In this document: positions 37,385 through 46,097 of the stretch, in pieces | Numbering within the stretch: the stretch's first letter is position 1 | Layout of the letters: every line of letters begins with the position of its first letter | Origin: Chloroflexota bacterium | GTDB lineage: Bacteria; Chloroflexota; Chloroflexia; Thermomicrobiales; UBA6265 | Length of the DNA: 64,000 nucleotides | Assembly: GCA_023389575.1 (NCBI GenBank) | Contig: JAEWEG010000062.1 | Coordinates: forward strand, 19,893 to 83,892 | Direction of reading: 5' to 3' | The notes under the pieces: model-generated | Databases searched by the model: none | What the model saw: only the letters and a program-made list of their open reading frames with translations | Told to the model about the DNA's origin: nothing | Program-made: the position numbers and the translations under genes

Positions 37385-37414
37385 GAGAGGCCAGAACAAA
37401 TGCTCTGGCCTCTC
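37385..37414 (-). terminator. Hairpin terminator between the M20 peptidase gene and dinG
   Basis: 11-base arms GAGAGGCCAGA and TCTGGCCTCTC around an eight-base loop, 30 bases after the M20 stop codon on the minus strand. No long T-run follows. Confidence 0.65.
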
Positions 37415-37443
37415 AAAGGTACCATCTGGCTTCGCGATTCGCC

Positions 37444-38664
37444 CTACAGAGGCGTTTGCCTCGGCAGCTTGCCAGCGGCCAGCGCCTCGGTCGCCAGGAT
37501 CGTGTCCAGCAGGAGTTGGGTGAACCCGGTCGCGATCGGCTTGATCCGGATGTACTCGTCCACCCGGTGCACGTTCCCACCGGTCGTCAGGCCAATGCAC
37601 ATCGAGGGGATACCCCGGCTGATCGGGATGTTCGCGTCGGTGCTCGAAGCGTCGCAGATCGCTTCCATGCCAAGCGCCGCCAGCACCTCCACCCCGATCG
37701 GCACCAGACCGGCATCGCTCGGGAGCGCGCCCGCTGGCCTGTCCCCGACGATCTCCACCGCCACCGAGATGTCCGAGGTGCGCGCGCCGGCGATGATGCC
37801 CTCGACCCTGGAAACCAGCGTCGCGAGCGCGGTCCCGCTGGTCGACCGCATGTCGATGACCACCGACGCCTCCGGCGCGATGGTGTTGACGCTGATCCCA
37901 CCCTCGAACAGCCCCACGTTGAGACTGGTCTTCGGATCGGACTGGAGTGGCACGGCGTCGAGTTTGGCGACCAGTTTCGCCATCTCGTGAATGGCGCTCA
38001 CCCGCCCCGCGTCGCCCCAGCTATGACCGCCCGGCCCGGTCAGCGTCACGCGCAGGCGGCGACTGCCAACCGCCCGGTTCGTGATACGCCCCAGGCTGTG
38101 GCCCTCGACGGCGATCGCGGCGCCAACTTGCGGCAAGGCGTCCATCACGGCCCGCATCCCGCGCAGGTCACCGAGTCCCTCTTCGCCCACGTTGCCCGTC
38201 ACGAAGATGTCCACCGGTGGCTCGAACCCAAGCTGGGCCAGCCCCTGCTTCACCATCGCCACGGCCGCCACGCTCAGGCTGTTGTCGCCGATACCGGGGC
38301 CGTGGAGCACGTCTCCCGTTCGCGTGACCGGCAGCGGCGTCTCCCTCGGAAACACGGTGTCCGTGTGTCCCGCCAGCAACAGGGCCGGGCCATCGGTCGT
38401 GCCCTTGATGCGTCCCGTGACATTGGATATCGCATCGATCTCCACGTCGTCGTACTCGAACCGTCGCAGCACTTCGGCCACGAACTCCGCCCGCTCGGCT
38501 TCGTCGTTCGTAGGGGCGGGCACCGCCGCCACGGCCGCTGTCAGGTCCGCGATAGGTTCCACGAATCCGGTCGCCACCGCCGACACCCTGGCCACGAGTT
38601 CTGATGATATGGATGACAATCGATGCTCCAGTCGGTTCTCGGGCGCGCTCCTGGCGCGAAACAT
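37444..38664 (-). CDS. M20-family metallopeptidase
   Basis: 406 residues from the ATG at 38664; the frame continues upstream but without a ribosome site, and a TATACT box ends six bases before this ATG. Zinc-ligand motifs are LLAGHTDTVFP (His and the base Asp), GPGIGDNSLSV, and GNVGEEGLGDLRG (Glu-Glu); the dimerisation domain GPGGHSWGDAG follows. Homologues include tripeptidase-like PepT and ArgE/DapE enzymes; the substrate cannot be told. GIGDNSLS carries the bridging Asp. Confidence 0.85.
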   Translation of the reverse strand: MFRARSAPENRLEHRLSSISSELVARVSAVATGFVEPIADLTAAVAAVPAPTNDEAERAEFVAEVLRRFEYDDVEIDAISNVTGRIKGTTDGPALLLAGHTDTVFPRETPLPVTRTGDVLHGPGIGDNSLSVAAVAMVKQGLAQLGFEPPVDIFVTGNVGEEGLGDLRGMRAVMDALPQVGAAIAVEGHSLGRITNRAVGSRRLRVTLTGPGGHSWGDAGRVSAIHEMAKLVAKLDAVPLQSDPKTSLNVGLFEGGISVNTIAPEASVVIDMRSTSGTALATLVSRVEGIIAGARTSDISVAVEIVGDRPAGALPSDAGLVPIGVEVLAALGMEAICDASSTDANIPISRGIPSMCIGLTTGGNVHRVDEYIRIKPIATGFTQLLLDTILATEALAAGKLPRQTPL

Positions 38665-38670
38665 GGCGAA

Positions 38671-38676
38671 AGTATA
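38671..38676 (-). promoter_or_regulatory. -10 element TATACT of the M20 peptidase gene, leaderless
   Basis: Minus-strand TATACT ends six bases before the ATG at 38664, so the transcript would start at or near the ATG. No -35 match is seen. Same arrangement as at 924-929. Confidence 0.45.
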
Positions 38677-38751
38677 CAAGTCGCCGGCGCCTATCCCCCG
38701 CGGAATCCGTGCGCCAAACGCCAGAATCTCACCGCCGCGATCAGCCTCAAC

Positions 38752-38770
38752 ATGGGATAATGGTTCCCAT
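38752..38770. promoter_or_regulatory. Palindrome over a -10-like box upstream of sdhA
   Basis: ATGGGA and TCCCAT flank TAATGGT, and the palindrome covers a GATAAT (38756-38761) facing sdhA. It could be an operator that blocks the sdh promoter. It lies 100 bases before the sdhA start. Confidence 0.45.
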
Positions 38771-38869
38771 AAGCGCATATTTCGCATTTCCCTCCGGGGA
38801 TCGTCCGGTTCAGGCCGGAATGCTCCACACAGCTGGGATACAACAAGGAAGTTCCGAAGGAGACGGTAG

Positions 38870-40603
38870 ATGGCGTACCACCGGTACGATGCAGTCATTG
38901 TGGGCGCTGGCGGAGCTGGCTTGATGGCCGCCATTCAGATGGCGGGCAAGGCGAACATCGCCGTGGTGAGCAAGCTCTATCCCCCGCGTTCACATACCGG
39001 CGCCGCGCAGGGTGGAATCAGCGCCGCGCTCGGCAACACCGAGGAAGACCACTGGAAGTGGCACATGTACGACACCGTCAAGGGCGGTGACTACCTCGTC
39101 GATCAGGACTCCGCGGAAGTCCTCGCTCGCGAAGCCATCGACGCCGTGCTCGAACTCGAACACATGGGGCTTCCCTTCAACCGCACTCCCGACGGCAAAA
39201 TCGATCAGCGCCGCTTCGGCGGCCACAGCCGGAACTTCGGCGAAGGCCCAGTCCGGCGCGCCTGCTACGCCGCCGACCGCACCGGCCACATGATCATCCA
39301 GACCCTGTACCAGCAGGGCATCAAGCACAATGTCAACTTCCTCGACGAGCACCACCTGCTCGACATCATCTTCAATGAAGATGGCGAGTGCGCCGGTGTC
39401 GTCACCCACGAGCTGAAGACCGGCGAAACCCACACCATTCACGCCAAGACCGTCCTTATCGCCTCCGGCGGGTATGGGCGTGTGTTCAAGATCACCTCCA
39501 ACGCCCTGGCCGGCACCGGCGATGGCATCGCCTTGGCCTATCGCCACGGCATTCCGCTGATGGACATGGAGTTCTATCAGTTCCACCCCACCGGCCTCTA
39601 CAAGCTCGGCATCCTCGTCTCCGAGGCCGCCCGCGGTGAAGGTGGCGTGGTCCGCAACAGCGAAGGCGAGGCGTTCGCCGCCCGCTACGCGCCGACCATG
39701 AAGGACCTCGCCCCGCGCGACATGATGTCCCGCTTCATCTTCCAGGAGGTGAAGGAAGGCCGCGGCATCGACGGTAAGGATTACGTCCTGCTCGATGTGT
39801 CCCACCTCCCGCCGGAGGTCATCGACGAGAAGCTCCCGGATGTCACCGACTTCGCCCGCGTCTACCTCGGCGTGGAACCGAAGAACGAGGGCATTCCCAT
39901 CCAGCCCACGGCCCACTACGCCATGGGTGGACTTCCCACCAACAACGACGCCCAGGTCATCCGGGACGCCGCCGGAACGATCGTCCCCGGCTTCTACTCC
40001 GCCGGGGAGGCGGCCTGCGTTTCCGTTCACGGCGCGAACCGCCTGGGCACCAACTCGCTGGTCGACCTCGTCGTCTTCGGACGCCGGGCCGGCCGCCACA
40101 TGCTCCAGGAAATCGAAGAGCGCGACTTCCCGGCCCTGCCCGAGAACGCCGATGGCCGCGCCCGGGAGGAAATCACCGAACTCCTGGCCCGGGACAAGGG
40201 CGAGCGGGTCGCCGACATCCGCGCCAAAATGCAGGAAGTGATGATGGACAAGGTCTCGGTTGTCCGCAACGAGACCGGGCTCCGCGAGGCCGAGCGCGAA
40301 ATCGCCACCCTCCGCGAGGCGTATCGCCACATCGCCATCCAGGACAAGGGCCAACGCTTCAACACCGAACTCACCGAGGCCCTCGAACTGGGCTGCATGC
40401 TGGACTGCGCCGAGACCATCGTCCACGGATCGCTGGCCCGCACCGAGAGCCGCGGCGCCCACTATCGCGAGGACTACGAAGCGCGCGACGACGTCAACTG
40501 GCTCGCCCACAGCCTGATCTCGAAGACCGGCTCCGGCGATTTCCAGCTTGAGAAGAAACCGGTCAAGATCACCATCTTCGAGCCGAAGGAACGCAAGTAC
40601 TAA
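38870..40603 (+). CDS. sdhA: Succinate dehydrogenase flavoprotein subunit
   Basis: 577 residues. SdhA oxidises succinate to fumarate with covalent FAD. The dinucleotide motif [13 protein letters not shown] is at 9-21; His42 in [12 protein letters not shown] is the FAD-linked residue; HPTGLY and the active-site RGEGGVVRN region follow; the C-terminal domain has [14 protein letters not shown]. The GAAGGAG ribosome site is strong. sdhB follows after 61 bases. sdhC and sdhD are not upstream, where they usually lie. Confidence 0.95.
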   Translation: MAYHRYDAVIVGAGGAGLMAAIQMAGKANIAVVSKLYPPRSHTGAAQGGISAALGNTEEDHWKWHMYDTVKGGDYLVDQDSAEVLAREAIDAVLELEHMGLPFNRTPDGKIDQRRFGGHSRNFGEGPVRRACYAADRTGHMIIQTLYQQGIKHNVNFLDEHHLLDIIFNEDGECAGVVTHELKTGETHTIHAKTVLIASGGYGRVFKITSNALAGTGDGIALAYRHGIPLMDMEFYQFHPTGLYKLGILVSEAARGEGGVVRNSEGEAFAARYAPTMKDLAPRDMMSRFIFQEVKEGRGIDGKDYVLLDVSHLPPEVIDEKLPDVTDFARVYLGVEPKNEGIPIQPTAHYAMGGLPTNNDAQVIRDAAGTIVPGFYSAGEAACVSVHGANRLGTNSLVDLVVFGRRAGRHMLQEIEERDFPALPENADGRAREEITELLARDKGERVADIRAKMQEVMMDKVSVVRNETGLREAEREIATLREAYRHIAIQDKGQRFNTELTEALELGCMLDCAETIVHGSLARTESRGAHYREDYEARDDVNWLAHSLISKTGSGDFQLEKKPVKITIFEPKERKY

Positions 40604-40664
40604 TCGCCAACGAGCATCGTGCGGGAGGCGGTCAGCCCGCCACCGCGAGGAAAGGCACAGCAGC

Positions 40665-41363
40665 GTGGAGGTCACCCTTCGCATCAAGCGCTTCAATCCG
40701 GAACAGGACCAGAAGGCTCACTTCGAGGAATACCAGGTCGAGGTCGAGCCAACCGATCGCGTGCTCGACGCCCTCAACCAGGTGAAGTGGTACCAGGACG
40801 GTACCCTCACCTACCGCCGCTCCTGCGCCCACGGTATCTGCGGCTCGGACGCCATGCGCATCAATGGCCGCAACCGCCTCGCCTGCAAGATCCTGATGAA
40901 GGATCTCGGCAAGCGGATCACGCTCGAGCCGCTCATCGGCTTCAAGGTGGAGAAGGACCTGCTGGTCGACATGGAAGGCTTCTTCGACGCCTACAAGTCG
41001 GTCAAGCCCTATCTCATCGCCGAAGAGGCTCCGGGCGCGGGCGAGCGACGCCAGTCCCCGGAGCAGCGTCAACGCTTCGACGACACCACCAAGTGCATCC
41101 TCTGCGCCGCCTGCACCACGTCCTGCCCGGTCACCTGGGTCACCGGTGAGTTCGTCGGGCCAGCCGCCATCGTCAACGCCCACCGCTTCATCTTCGACAG
41201 CCGCGACACCGGCGCCGCCGAACGGCTCCAGATCCTCAACGGCGGAAACGGCGTGTGGCGCTGCCGAACGGTCTTCAATTGCACGGATGCCTGCCCCCGT
41301 GACATCAAGGTCACCGAGGCGATTGAACAGGTGAAACGCGCGCTTATATTCGAGCAGGTCTAG
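40665..41363 (+). CDS. sdhB: Succinate dehydrogenase iron-sulfur subunit
   Basis: 232 residues from the GTG at 40665 (VEVTLRIKRFNPEQD). The [2Fe-2S] site reads RRSCAHGICGSDAM with Asp at the third position, as in E. coli SdhB; the [4Fe-4S] site is CILCAACTTSCPV, and the [3Fe-4S]/[4Fe-4S] motif near the C-terminus is CRTVFNCTDACPRDI. It passes electrons from SdhA to quinone. A longer upstream frame overlaps sdhA and is not used. Confidence 0.95.
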   Translation: MEVTLRIKRFNPEQDQKAHFEEYQVEVEPTDRVLDALNQVKWYQDGTLTYRRSCAHGICGSDAMRINGRNRLACKILMKDLGKRITLEPLIGFKVEKDLLVDMEGFFDAYKSVKPYLIAEEAPGAGERRQSPEQRQRFDDTTKCILCAACTTSCPVTWVTGEFVGPAAIVNAHRFIFDSRDTGAAERLQILNGGNGVWRCRTVFNCTDACPRDIKVTEAIEQVKRALIFEQV

Positions 41364-41407
41364 TTTCGCGCGGCCCACCGCCGCTGAGCCCGATGGAATG
41401 ACGTGCC

Positions 41408-41854
41408 ATGCCCAATCCATTTGACTGGGACTACCTGACGAGCCAGCCCGCCTCCGACGATGTACTTGACGCATTCACCATCATTTACGCGGTTGTCTTT
41501 GTTCTCGGCTTCGTCGCCTCCGCATACCTCTACTACCGTCCGTGGACGAAGCCGTTCGGGGCCATGTTCCGTCGCAAGTCGGTCATCGCGGCATCGGGCC
41601 TGGCCATGTGGGTCTTCGGCATCGGCCTCTTCTTCTTCCTCATCCGCCTGCTGCAAATCAACCCGCTGACGCTTGGCCAACCGATCTGGATGTGGCTCTC
41701 GGTTCTGGCGGTCATCGGCATGGGGGTTCTCATCGGCCTGAACTGGAAGCGGAGCCAGGCGCTCGGCCCCGAGGCCACCCGCGGGCGAACCGCGTCACCC
41801 CAGGTCCAGCCCGCCAGCAAGCGCCCGGTCCGCCGCGACAAGGCTCATCGCTAG
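41408..41854 (+). CDS. Three-helix membrane protein downstream of sdhAB
   Basis: 148 residues with three hydrophobic helices (about 22-44, 58-83, 92-112) and a basic Pro/Arg/Lys-rich tail of about 35 residues. It stands where a membrane anchor of succinate dehydrogenase would be expected, 44 bases after sdhB. However, it has no His in a helix to ligate haem b and does not look like SdhC or SdhD. It may be an atypical anchor or unrelated. It ends before a strong terminator at 41884. Confidence 0.65.
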   Translation: MPNPFDWDYLTSQPASDDVLDAFTIIYAVVFVLGFVASAYLYYRPWTKPFGAMFRRKSVIAASGLAMWVFGIGLFFFLIRLLQINPLTLGQPIWMWLSVLAVIGMGVLIGLNWKRSQALGPEATRGRTASPQVQPASKRPVRRDKAHR

Positions 41855-41883
41855 ACCGGAGAACCACCATCGGGACACACCAA

Positions 41884-41916
41884 AACGGGCGAGGATCGAT
41901 TTGATCCTCGCCCGTT
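41884..41916 (+). terminator. Terminator of the sdhAB operon
   Basis: 14-base arms (AACGGGCGAGGATC and complement) around a GATTT loop, then CTTC. It lies 30 bases after the stop codon of the three-helix protein. Confidence 0.8.
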
Positions 41917-41989
41917 CTTCATGGTCGGGTGTAGCCGTGCACCCTCTGTCGATATGGTCTTTCCAGCTTAACCCAACTCGTATGCTCCA

Positions 41990-42084
41990 GAAGGGAAACC
42001 CCGCATCACCCGAAGAGTGCCGCTTAGGGCTGCTATCTTCCGATCCTGACCCGGTTCACAGTTCCCCGCCGTGCAGGACCCTTC
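41990..42084 (-). ncRNA. ffs: Signal recognition particle RNA, small bacterial type
   Basis: The minus strand carries the conserved domain IV hairpin: GGGTCAGG, then a GGAAGA tetraloop region and AGCAGCCCTAA, preceded by TGTGAACC. This is the Ffh-binding signature of bacterial SRP RNA. The ends pair (GAAGGG at 42084 with CCCTTC at 41995, and GTCCTGCAC with the GTGATGCGGGG region), giving a rod of about 95 nt, the usual length of the small form. The exact ends are estimated from pairing. It lies between the sdh terminator and the ferredoxin gene. Confidence 0.88.
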
Positions 42085-42228
42085 CTTCATCACATCGTGG
42101 TCGAGCCAGTCCCACAAAGTCACACCTCGAGAGGGAATTCAACCCCGCTATGGCGGATTGCGGGTGCAGGGCACCGCCAACTCCCCATCTAGCACGACTT
42201 GGCCAAGTATATCCGCTCGCGTGCCCGG

Positions 42229-42600
42229 TTACGAGTCCTCTTCGTCTGGAGGAAGCGCCCGATCCCCTGGCCATTCGACCGGTCTCGGGCCCGCGTCGCC
42301 CATCTCCGGATTGTTCGACAGCCGCCGTCGAACGGTCACCGCCAGGTCCTCCAGCACCCGTATCTGGCACGACAGCCGCGTCGTCTCCTTGCGCGTTTGC
42401 AGTTTCGAAAGGCGCCGCTCTTCCCACGGCGTGATCGGCGTCGGGTTGCCTTCCAGCACCTCCACCCGGCAGGTCGCGCATCGCGCGTTCCCGCCACAGC
42501 GGTGAAGGATGTCGATTCCGGCATCCTCGATCCCGAGCACCAGCCGGCGCCCTTCCTCAACCTCGATCTCTCCAATATCGGTCACGGTTACCGTCGGCAC
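42229..42600 (-). CDS. [2Fe-2S] ferredoxin
   Basis: 123 residues. Cysteines fit the plant-type cluster: RCGGNARCATC (Cys35, Cys40, Cys43) and LSCQIRV (near 78). A 25-residue acidic Pro-rich tail follows the domain. The redox partner is unknown. It lies 27 bases downstream of a hypothetical gene on the same strand, so the two may act together. Confidence 0.88.
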   Translation of the reverse strand: MPTVTVTDIGEIEVEEGRRLVLGIEDAGIDILHRCGGNARCATCRVEVLEGNPTPITPWEERRLSKLQTRKETTRLSCQIRVLEDLAVTVRRRLSNNPEMGDAGPRPVEWPGDRALPPDEEDS

Positions 42601-42627
42601 TGGTCCTCCACTCCCTCGTCCAGCCTG

Positions 42628-43083
42628 TCAGGCGTTGTAATGCAGCCCCTTGACCATCTTCAGCCGGTGCATGTTCACGAACTCCACCGCGTGCGTCCCG
42701 GTCAGGTGAATGCTGCCCAGGTGCCCATCGAGCACGTTCCCGGTCAGGAACCGGTAGCGCACGCCATGGTCCTCCAGCACTCGCGTGGACACGAATATCT
42801 CTTCCGCGAACCGCGCGAAAATACTGTAGGCAACGTCATCGGCCACCATCAGGTCATCGATGGGGAAGTCGAGCCATACGTTGAAATCGTGCGAAAAGTG
42901 CTCCACCTCGGGCTCGCCGATCAGGTGAATACCGTCGGCGTCCCTCAGCAACGAAGCCGTGCCCGCCGCGAAGGCCCGGTTGGCCGTCTTGTTTTCGATC
43001 CATTCATCGCCGAATCGCTTGAGCATCAGCTCAACGATTTCCTTGAACACCGCTTCAGAGAGCGATGGATGCTCGCCTGTCAT
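42628..43083 (-). CDS. Hypothetical protein upstream of ferredoxin
   Basis: 151 residues from the ATG at 43083, which has GGAGGG six bases upstream; a start 15 codons earlier is possible but less likely. The protein is soluble, with segments such as ADGIHLIGEPEVEHFSHDFNVWLDFPIDDL and a C-terminal VEFVNMHRLKMVKGLHYNA. It has several His, Asp and Glu residues but no recognised metal motif. It is probably co-transcribed with the [2Fe-2S] ferredoxin. I do not recognise the family. Confidence 0.6.
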   Translation of the reverse strand: MTGEHPSLSEAVFKEIVELMLKRFGDEWIENKTANRAFAAGTASLLRDADGIHLIGEPEVEHFSHDFNVWLDFPIDDLMVADDVAYSIFARFAEEIFVSTRVLEDHGVRYRFLTGNVLDGHLGSIHLTGTHAVEFVNMHRLKMVKGLHYNA

Positions 43084-43263
43084 CTCTTGCCCTCCTGTAC
43101 CATTCCCGCGTGAGGACGATGTGCCCAATTCAGCCAGCTATCTCGCCGGTCAACAGGCAATCATCTCGTATACTACCAACCAGACTCGACCGTGGGAATC
43201 GCCCGCGAGCCATTCTGGACCGACCAGTACGCTCGCCATGTTTCCAGACCTGGAGAACCATCA

Positions 43264-43545
43264 ATGCCCAGCCTGATTGACGTCATCTTCCGCCGGGTGC
43301 CCGCCCAGCCCGATATTCCGGTCTGCCCCGATCACAAGACGGAAATGCGGCTGCGCGGAAAGCAGGGCAAGCCCACGCGGTTCTTCGAACAGTCCGAGTC
43401 GGAGTACACGTTCATCTACTACTGCCCGGTGGAAGGCTGCAACGAGACCGACACCCGCGTCCGCGTGCGAACCCAGGTTCCGGTCCCAGGCGAATCTCCC
43501 GACCGCCCATCGTTTTCGCGCCCTGGCGAATCCCGCACACTGTAG
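43264..43545 (+). CDS. Small zinc-ribbon-like protein
   Basis: 93 residues from the ATG at 43264 with GGAGA upstream. PVCPDHKTEM near residue 19 and YYCPVEGCNETDTR near 53 hold three Cys and one His in the spacing of a zinc ribbon. The C-terminus is Pro/Ser/Arg-rich. No catalytic motif. A TATACT at about 43168 may be its -10. Function unknown; nucleic-acid or protein binding is a guess. Confidence 0.65.
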   Translation: MPSLIDVIFRRVPAQPDIPVCPDHKTEMRLRGKQGKPTRFFEQSESEYTFIYYCPVEGCNETDTRVRVRTQVPVPGESPDRPSFSRPGESRTL

Positions 43546-43570
43546 GCGAACCATCACCAACGTAAACCAC

Positions 43571-43598
43571 AACGGGCGGGCCTCACGGCCCGCCCGTT
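43571..43598. terminator. Bidirectional hairpin between the zinc-ribbon and dUTPase-like genes
   Basis: 12-base arms AACGGGCGGGCC and complement with a TCAC loop, between convergent genes. Only two T follow the arm. Confidence 0.7.
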
Positions 43599-43620
43599 GC
43601 GCGTCCAATGCTGGATCAGG

Positions 43621-44172
43621 CTACGACACGTTCTCGCCCTGATACCGCCCCTGGTACCCATCCTGGGTCGGCGCCGCCAGGCTCACGAACACCAGTTGCA
43701 TCACCCGGGCATCCCGCTGCACCCGGAACCCGTCTGGATTCAACACGGACAAGAGCGACGTCGAGCGCCCGGAATATCCCGCGTCCCATACCGAGGTGTG
43801 AATGGTGACACCGCTCCGCCCCAGGCTCGAGCGAGGCCGTCCCAGCGCCATCAACGAGTCCGGGAGCGAGACGATCTCGTTGTAGAGGATGTGATAGGCG
43901 CCAGGCTCGAGCGTCAGCCACCCCTCGGCATCGAACTCAAGTGGCTCCAGCTCCGGAAGCACCCGGTCCGTGTTGTCGCGCCCAATCTGCCCGCGGTTCA
44001 GGTACCGGCTCACCTCACGCAACGTCATGTCGAAGCCGTTCGGCTGCAACTGCGTCTCCAGGTCCAGGTATCCCTCCAGCAATGGTCTGCCGGAACCCTG
44101 GGTCAATGAGCGCAACTGCTCTCGGCTCAACACTCCCCCACTCAAATCCAGCGCGTCATTCCCACTCGCCAT
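43621..44172 (-). CDS. dCTP deaminase / dUTP diphosphatase family protein
   Basis: 183 residues of the trimeric dUTPase superfamily. RPRSSLGRSGVTIHTSVWDAGYSGRS followed by a VLNPDG and DARVMQLVF segment is the nucleotide-binding core. The WDAGYSGRS form, two residues longer than in E. coli Dcd before the strand that carries the catalytic Glu, resembles the archaeal-type dUTPase of the Dcd branch. The reaction may thus be dUTP to dUMP rather than dCTP deamination; this needs a structure-based alignment. It is divergent from the SulP gene. Confidence 0.75.
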   Translation of the reverse strand: MASGNDALDLSGGVLSREQLRSLTQGSGRPLLEGYLDLETQLQPNGFDMTLREVSRYLNRGQIGRDNTDRVLPELEPLEFDAEGWLTLEPGAYHILYNEIVSLPDSLMALGRPRSSLGRSGVTIHTSVWDAGYSGRSTSLLSVLNPDGFRVQRDARVMQLVFVSLAAPTQDGYQGRYQGENVS

Positions 44173-44208
44173 CAGGTCGCTCCGTCTTTTCCAGTCATCT
44201 CAACATAC

Positions 44209-44236
44209 TTGCAAACCGTACGGTCTCAAGTATGAT
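44209..44236 (+). promoter_or_regulatory. SulP promoter with palindromic operator in the spacer
   Basis: -35 TTGCAA (44209-44214), 16-base spacer, -10 TATGAT (44231-44236). The spacer begins with the perfect palindrome ACCGTACGGT (44215-44224), and TACTTG/CAAGTA arms (44206-44211, 44227-44232) flank it. The position and ACCG/CGGT halves suit a TetR-type or MerR-type regulator; none is encoded in the window. Confidence 0.6.
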
Positions 44237-44368
44237 CCAACCGGGGGAACGGAACACCACGCAAGGCAATCCAACCCATCTTCAAACCCATGGTCGCCCT
44301 TCACCGGGCTTTTCGCGATCCATCCGCCAATGTCGACGGTTAGGACCGGCATTTCAGGATTCAATCGC

Positions 44369-46048
44369 ATGATCGCACTACGCGAGGCCCATAAGGCGGG
44401 CCTGTTCAAACGTGAACACTGGCTCCCGAACATCATCGCGGGAACCATCGTCGGTGTCGTTGCCCTGCCACTTGCCATGGCGTTCGCCATCGCAACGGGC
44501 GCGAAACCCGAACAGGGCATTTACACCGCCATCATCGCGGCCATCATCGTCTCCATCTTTGGCGGCAGCCGCCTCCAGATCGCGGGACCCACTGGCGCGT
44601 TCGTGGTCGTGCTGGCCGGAATCGTCAATACGTACGGGCTGGCGGGCCTCCAACTCGCCACCATCATGGCTGGCATCATCCTCGTCGTCATGGGCATCTT
44701 CCGGATGGGAGTCATCCTCCGGTTCATCCCCGCCCCGGTCATCGTTGGATTCACCGCGGGCATCGGTGTCGTCATCTGGGTCGGGCAATGGCCATCGTTC
44801 TTCGGCTTCGATGCACCCGAAGGCGAGCATTTCCACGAAAAGCTCCCGGAACTCCTGCGTTCCTTTGGCGACATTGACATCCCCACCACGGCTCTCGCCA
44901 CCCTTGGGCTGCTCATCGTCATCTTCGCGCCACGTCTGCCCCGCATGAAACGTGTGCCCAGTCCCCTCGTCGCGATGGTGGTCGTCACCCTCATCCAGGT
45001 AGTCTTCGATTTCGACAGCGTCGCCACCATCGGATCGCAGTTTGGCGGCATCCCCACCGGCCTACCCGCGTTCGACGCGCCAGCGGTCTCGCTTGACCTG
45101 GTCATCAATCTCCTCGGCCCAGCCTTCACGATCGCCATGCTCGGCGCCATCGAGTCCCTTCTCTCGGCGGTCGTCGCCGACGGCATGGCCGGCACTCGCC
45201 ACGACAGCAACCAGGAACTGAAAGGACAGGGCCTCGCCAACGTCGCCGTCGGCTTCTTCGGCGGCATCGCCGCCACCGGCGCGATTGCCCGAACCGCCAC
45301 CAACATCCGCAATGGCGGCACCAGTCCCCTCTCTGGCATCGTCCACTCCGTCGTGCTGCTCGCCATCATCCTGGTCCTCGCACCCCTGGCGTCCAGCATC
45401 CCGCTCGCCGTGCTCGCCGCGATCCTGTTCATCGTCTCCTGGAACATGAGCGAGGCACGCCACTTCGTTCGCATGGTGCGGCGCGCCCCGGCCGCCGATG
45501 TCGCGATCCTCGTCACGACATTCCTGCTCACCGTCGCGGCCGACCTCGTTATCGCGGTCAACGTCGGCGTGCTTCTGGCAACCCTCCAGTTCCTTCGCCG
45601 CATGGCCTCCTCGGTGGATGTTCAACCGGTTGGCGCCGACCACGTCGACCTCATCGCCAATGGCAACGGAGACGAACCTCGCGCCATTCCCGATGGCGTT
45701 GCCGTCTATGCCATCCAGGGGCCGTTCTTCTTCGCCGCCGTCGAATCCTTCGAACGTGCCCTGGCCCAAACCCACACCGATCCAAAGGTGATTGTCATTC
45801 GACTCGGCGTGGTCCCATTCATCGACATCACTGGCCTCCAGGCAATCGAGGAAGTGATCGACGACTTTCGCGAGCGTGGCGTTCATGTCATCCTTTGCGA
45901 GGCAAACGAGCGCGTCCTGGTGAAGCTCAACCGGGCACGCCTCACCGGCGAAGGTCAGCACGCCCTGTACGAGAGCACCCTCACCGAGGCACTGGACCGC
46001 GCGGCCAGCCTGCTGAGCGAAACTCAGGAGACGGACCAGGCCGCCTGA
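44369..46048 (+). CDS. SulP-family anion transporter with STAS domain
   Basis: 559 residues from the ATG at 44369 (AGGA nine bases upstream); an ATG at 44330 is an alternative. The membrane part (about 20-430) has the SulP pattern with GLPLAMAFAIATG-like VVALPLAMAFAIATGA, SRLQIAGPTGAF, and a GAIESLLSAVVADGMAG segment. The C-terminal STAS domain (about 450-550) contains IRLGVVPFIDITGLQAIEEV. It carries sulfate, bicarbonate or another anion; specificity is not readable. Followed by an MFS gene after 49 bases. Confidence 0.9.
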   Translation: MIALREAHKAGLFKREHWLPNIIAGTIVGVVALPLAMAFAIATGAKPEQGIYTAIIAAIIVSIFGGSRLQIAGPTGAFVVVLAGIVNTYGLAGLQLATIMAGIILVVMGIFRMGVILRFIPAPVIVGFTAGIGVVIWVGQWPSFFGFDAPEGEHFHEKLPELLRSFGDIDIPTTALATLGLLIVIFAPRLPRMKRVPSPLVAMVVVTLIQVVFDFDSVATIGSQFGGIPTGLPAFDAPAVSLDLVINLLGPAFTIAMLGAIESLLSAVVADGMAGTRHDSNQELKGQGLANVAVGFFGGIAATGAIARTATNIRNGGTSPLSGIVHSVVLLAIILVLAPLASSIPLAVLAAILFIVSWNMSEARHFVRMVRRAPAADVAILVTTFLLTVAADLVIAVNVGVLLATLQFLRRMASSVDVQPVGADHVDLIANGNGDEPRAIPDGVAVYAIQGPFFFAAVESFERALAQTHTDPKVIVIRLGVVPFIDITGLQAIEEVIDDFRERGVHVILCEANERVLVKLNRARLTGEGQHALYESTLTEALDRAASLLSETQETDQAA

Positions 46049-46097
46049 CCCCGGATTTTCCCGGCCCACCATCGACAGCATCCGACCGGGAGAAACA

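Noticed and set aside
38990..40696. Long open frame antisense to sdhA
   Set aside because: Shadow of sdhA; composition is Gly/Val/Asp-rich and has no recognisable motif.
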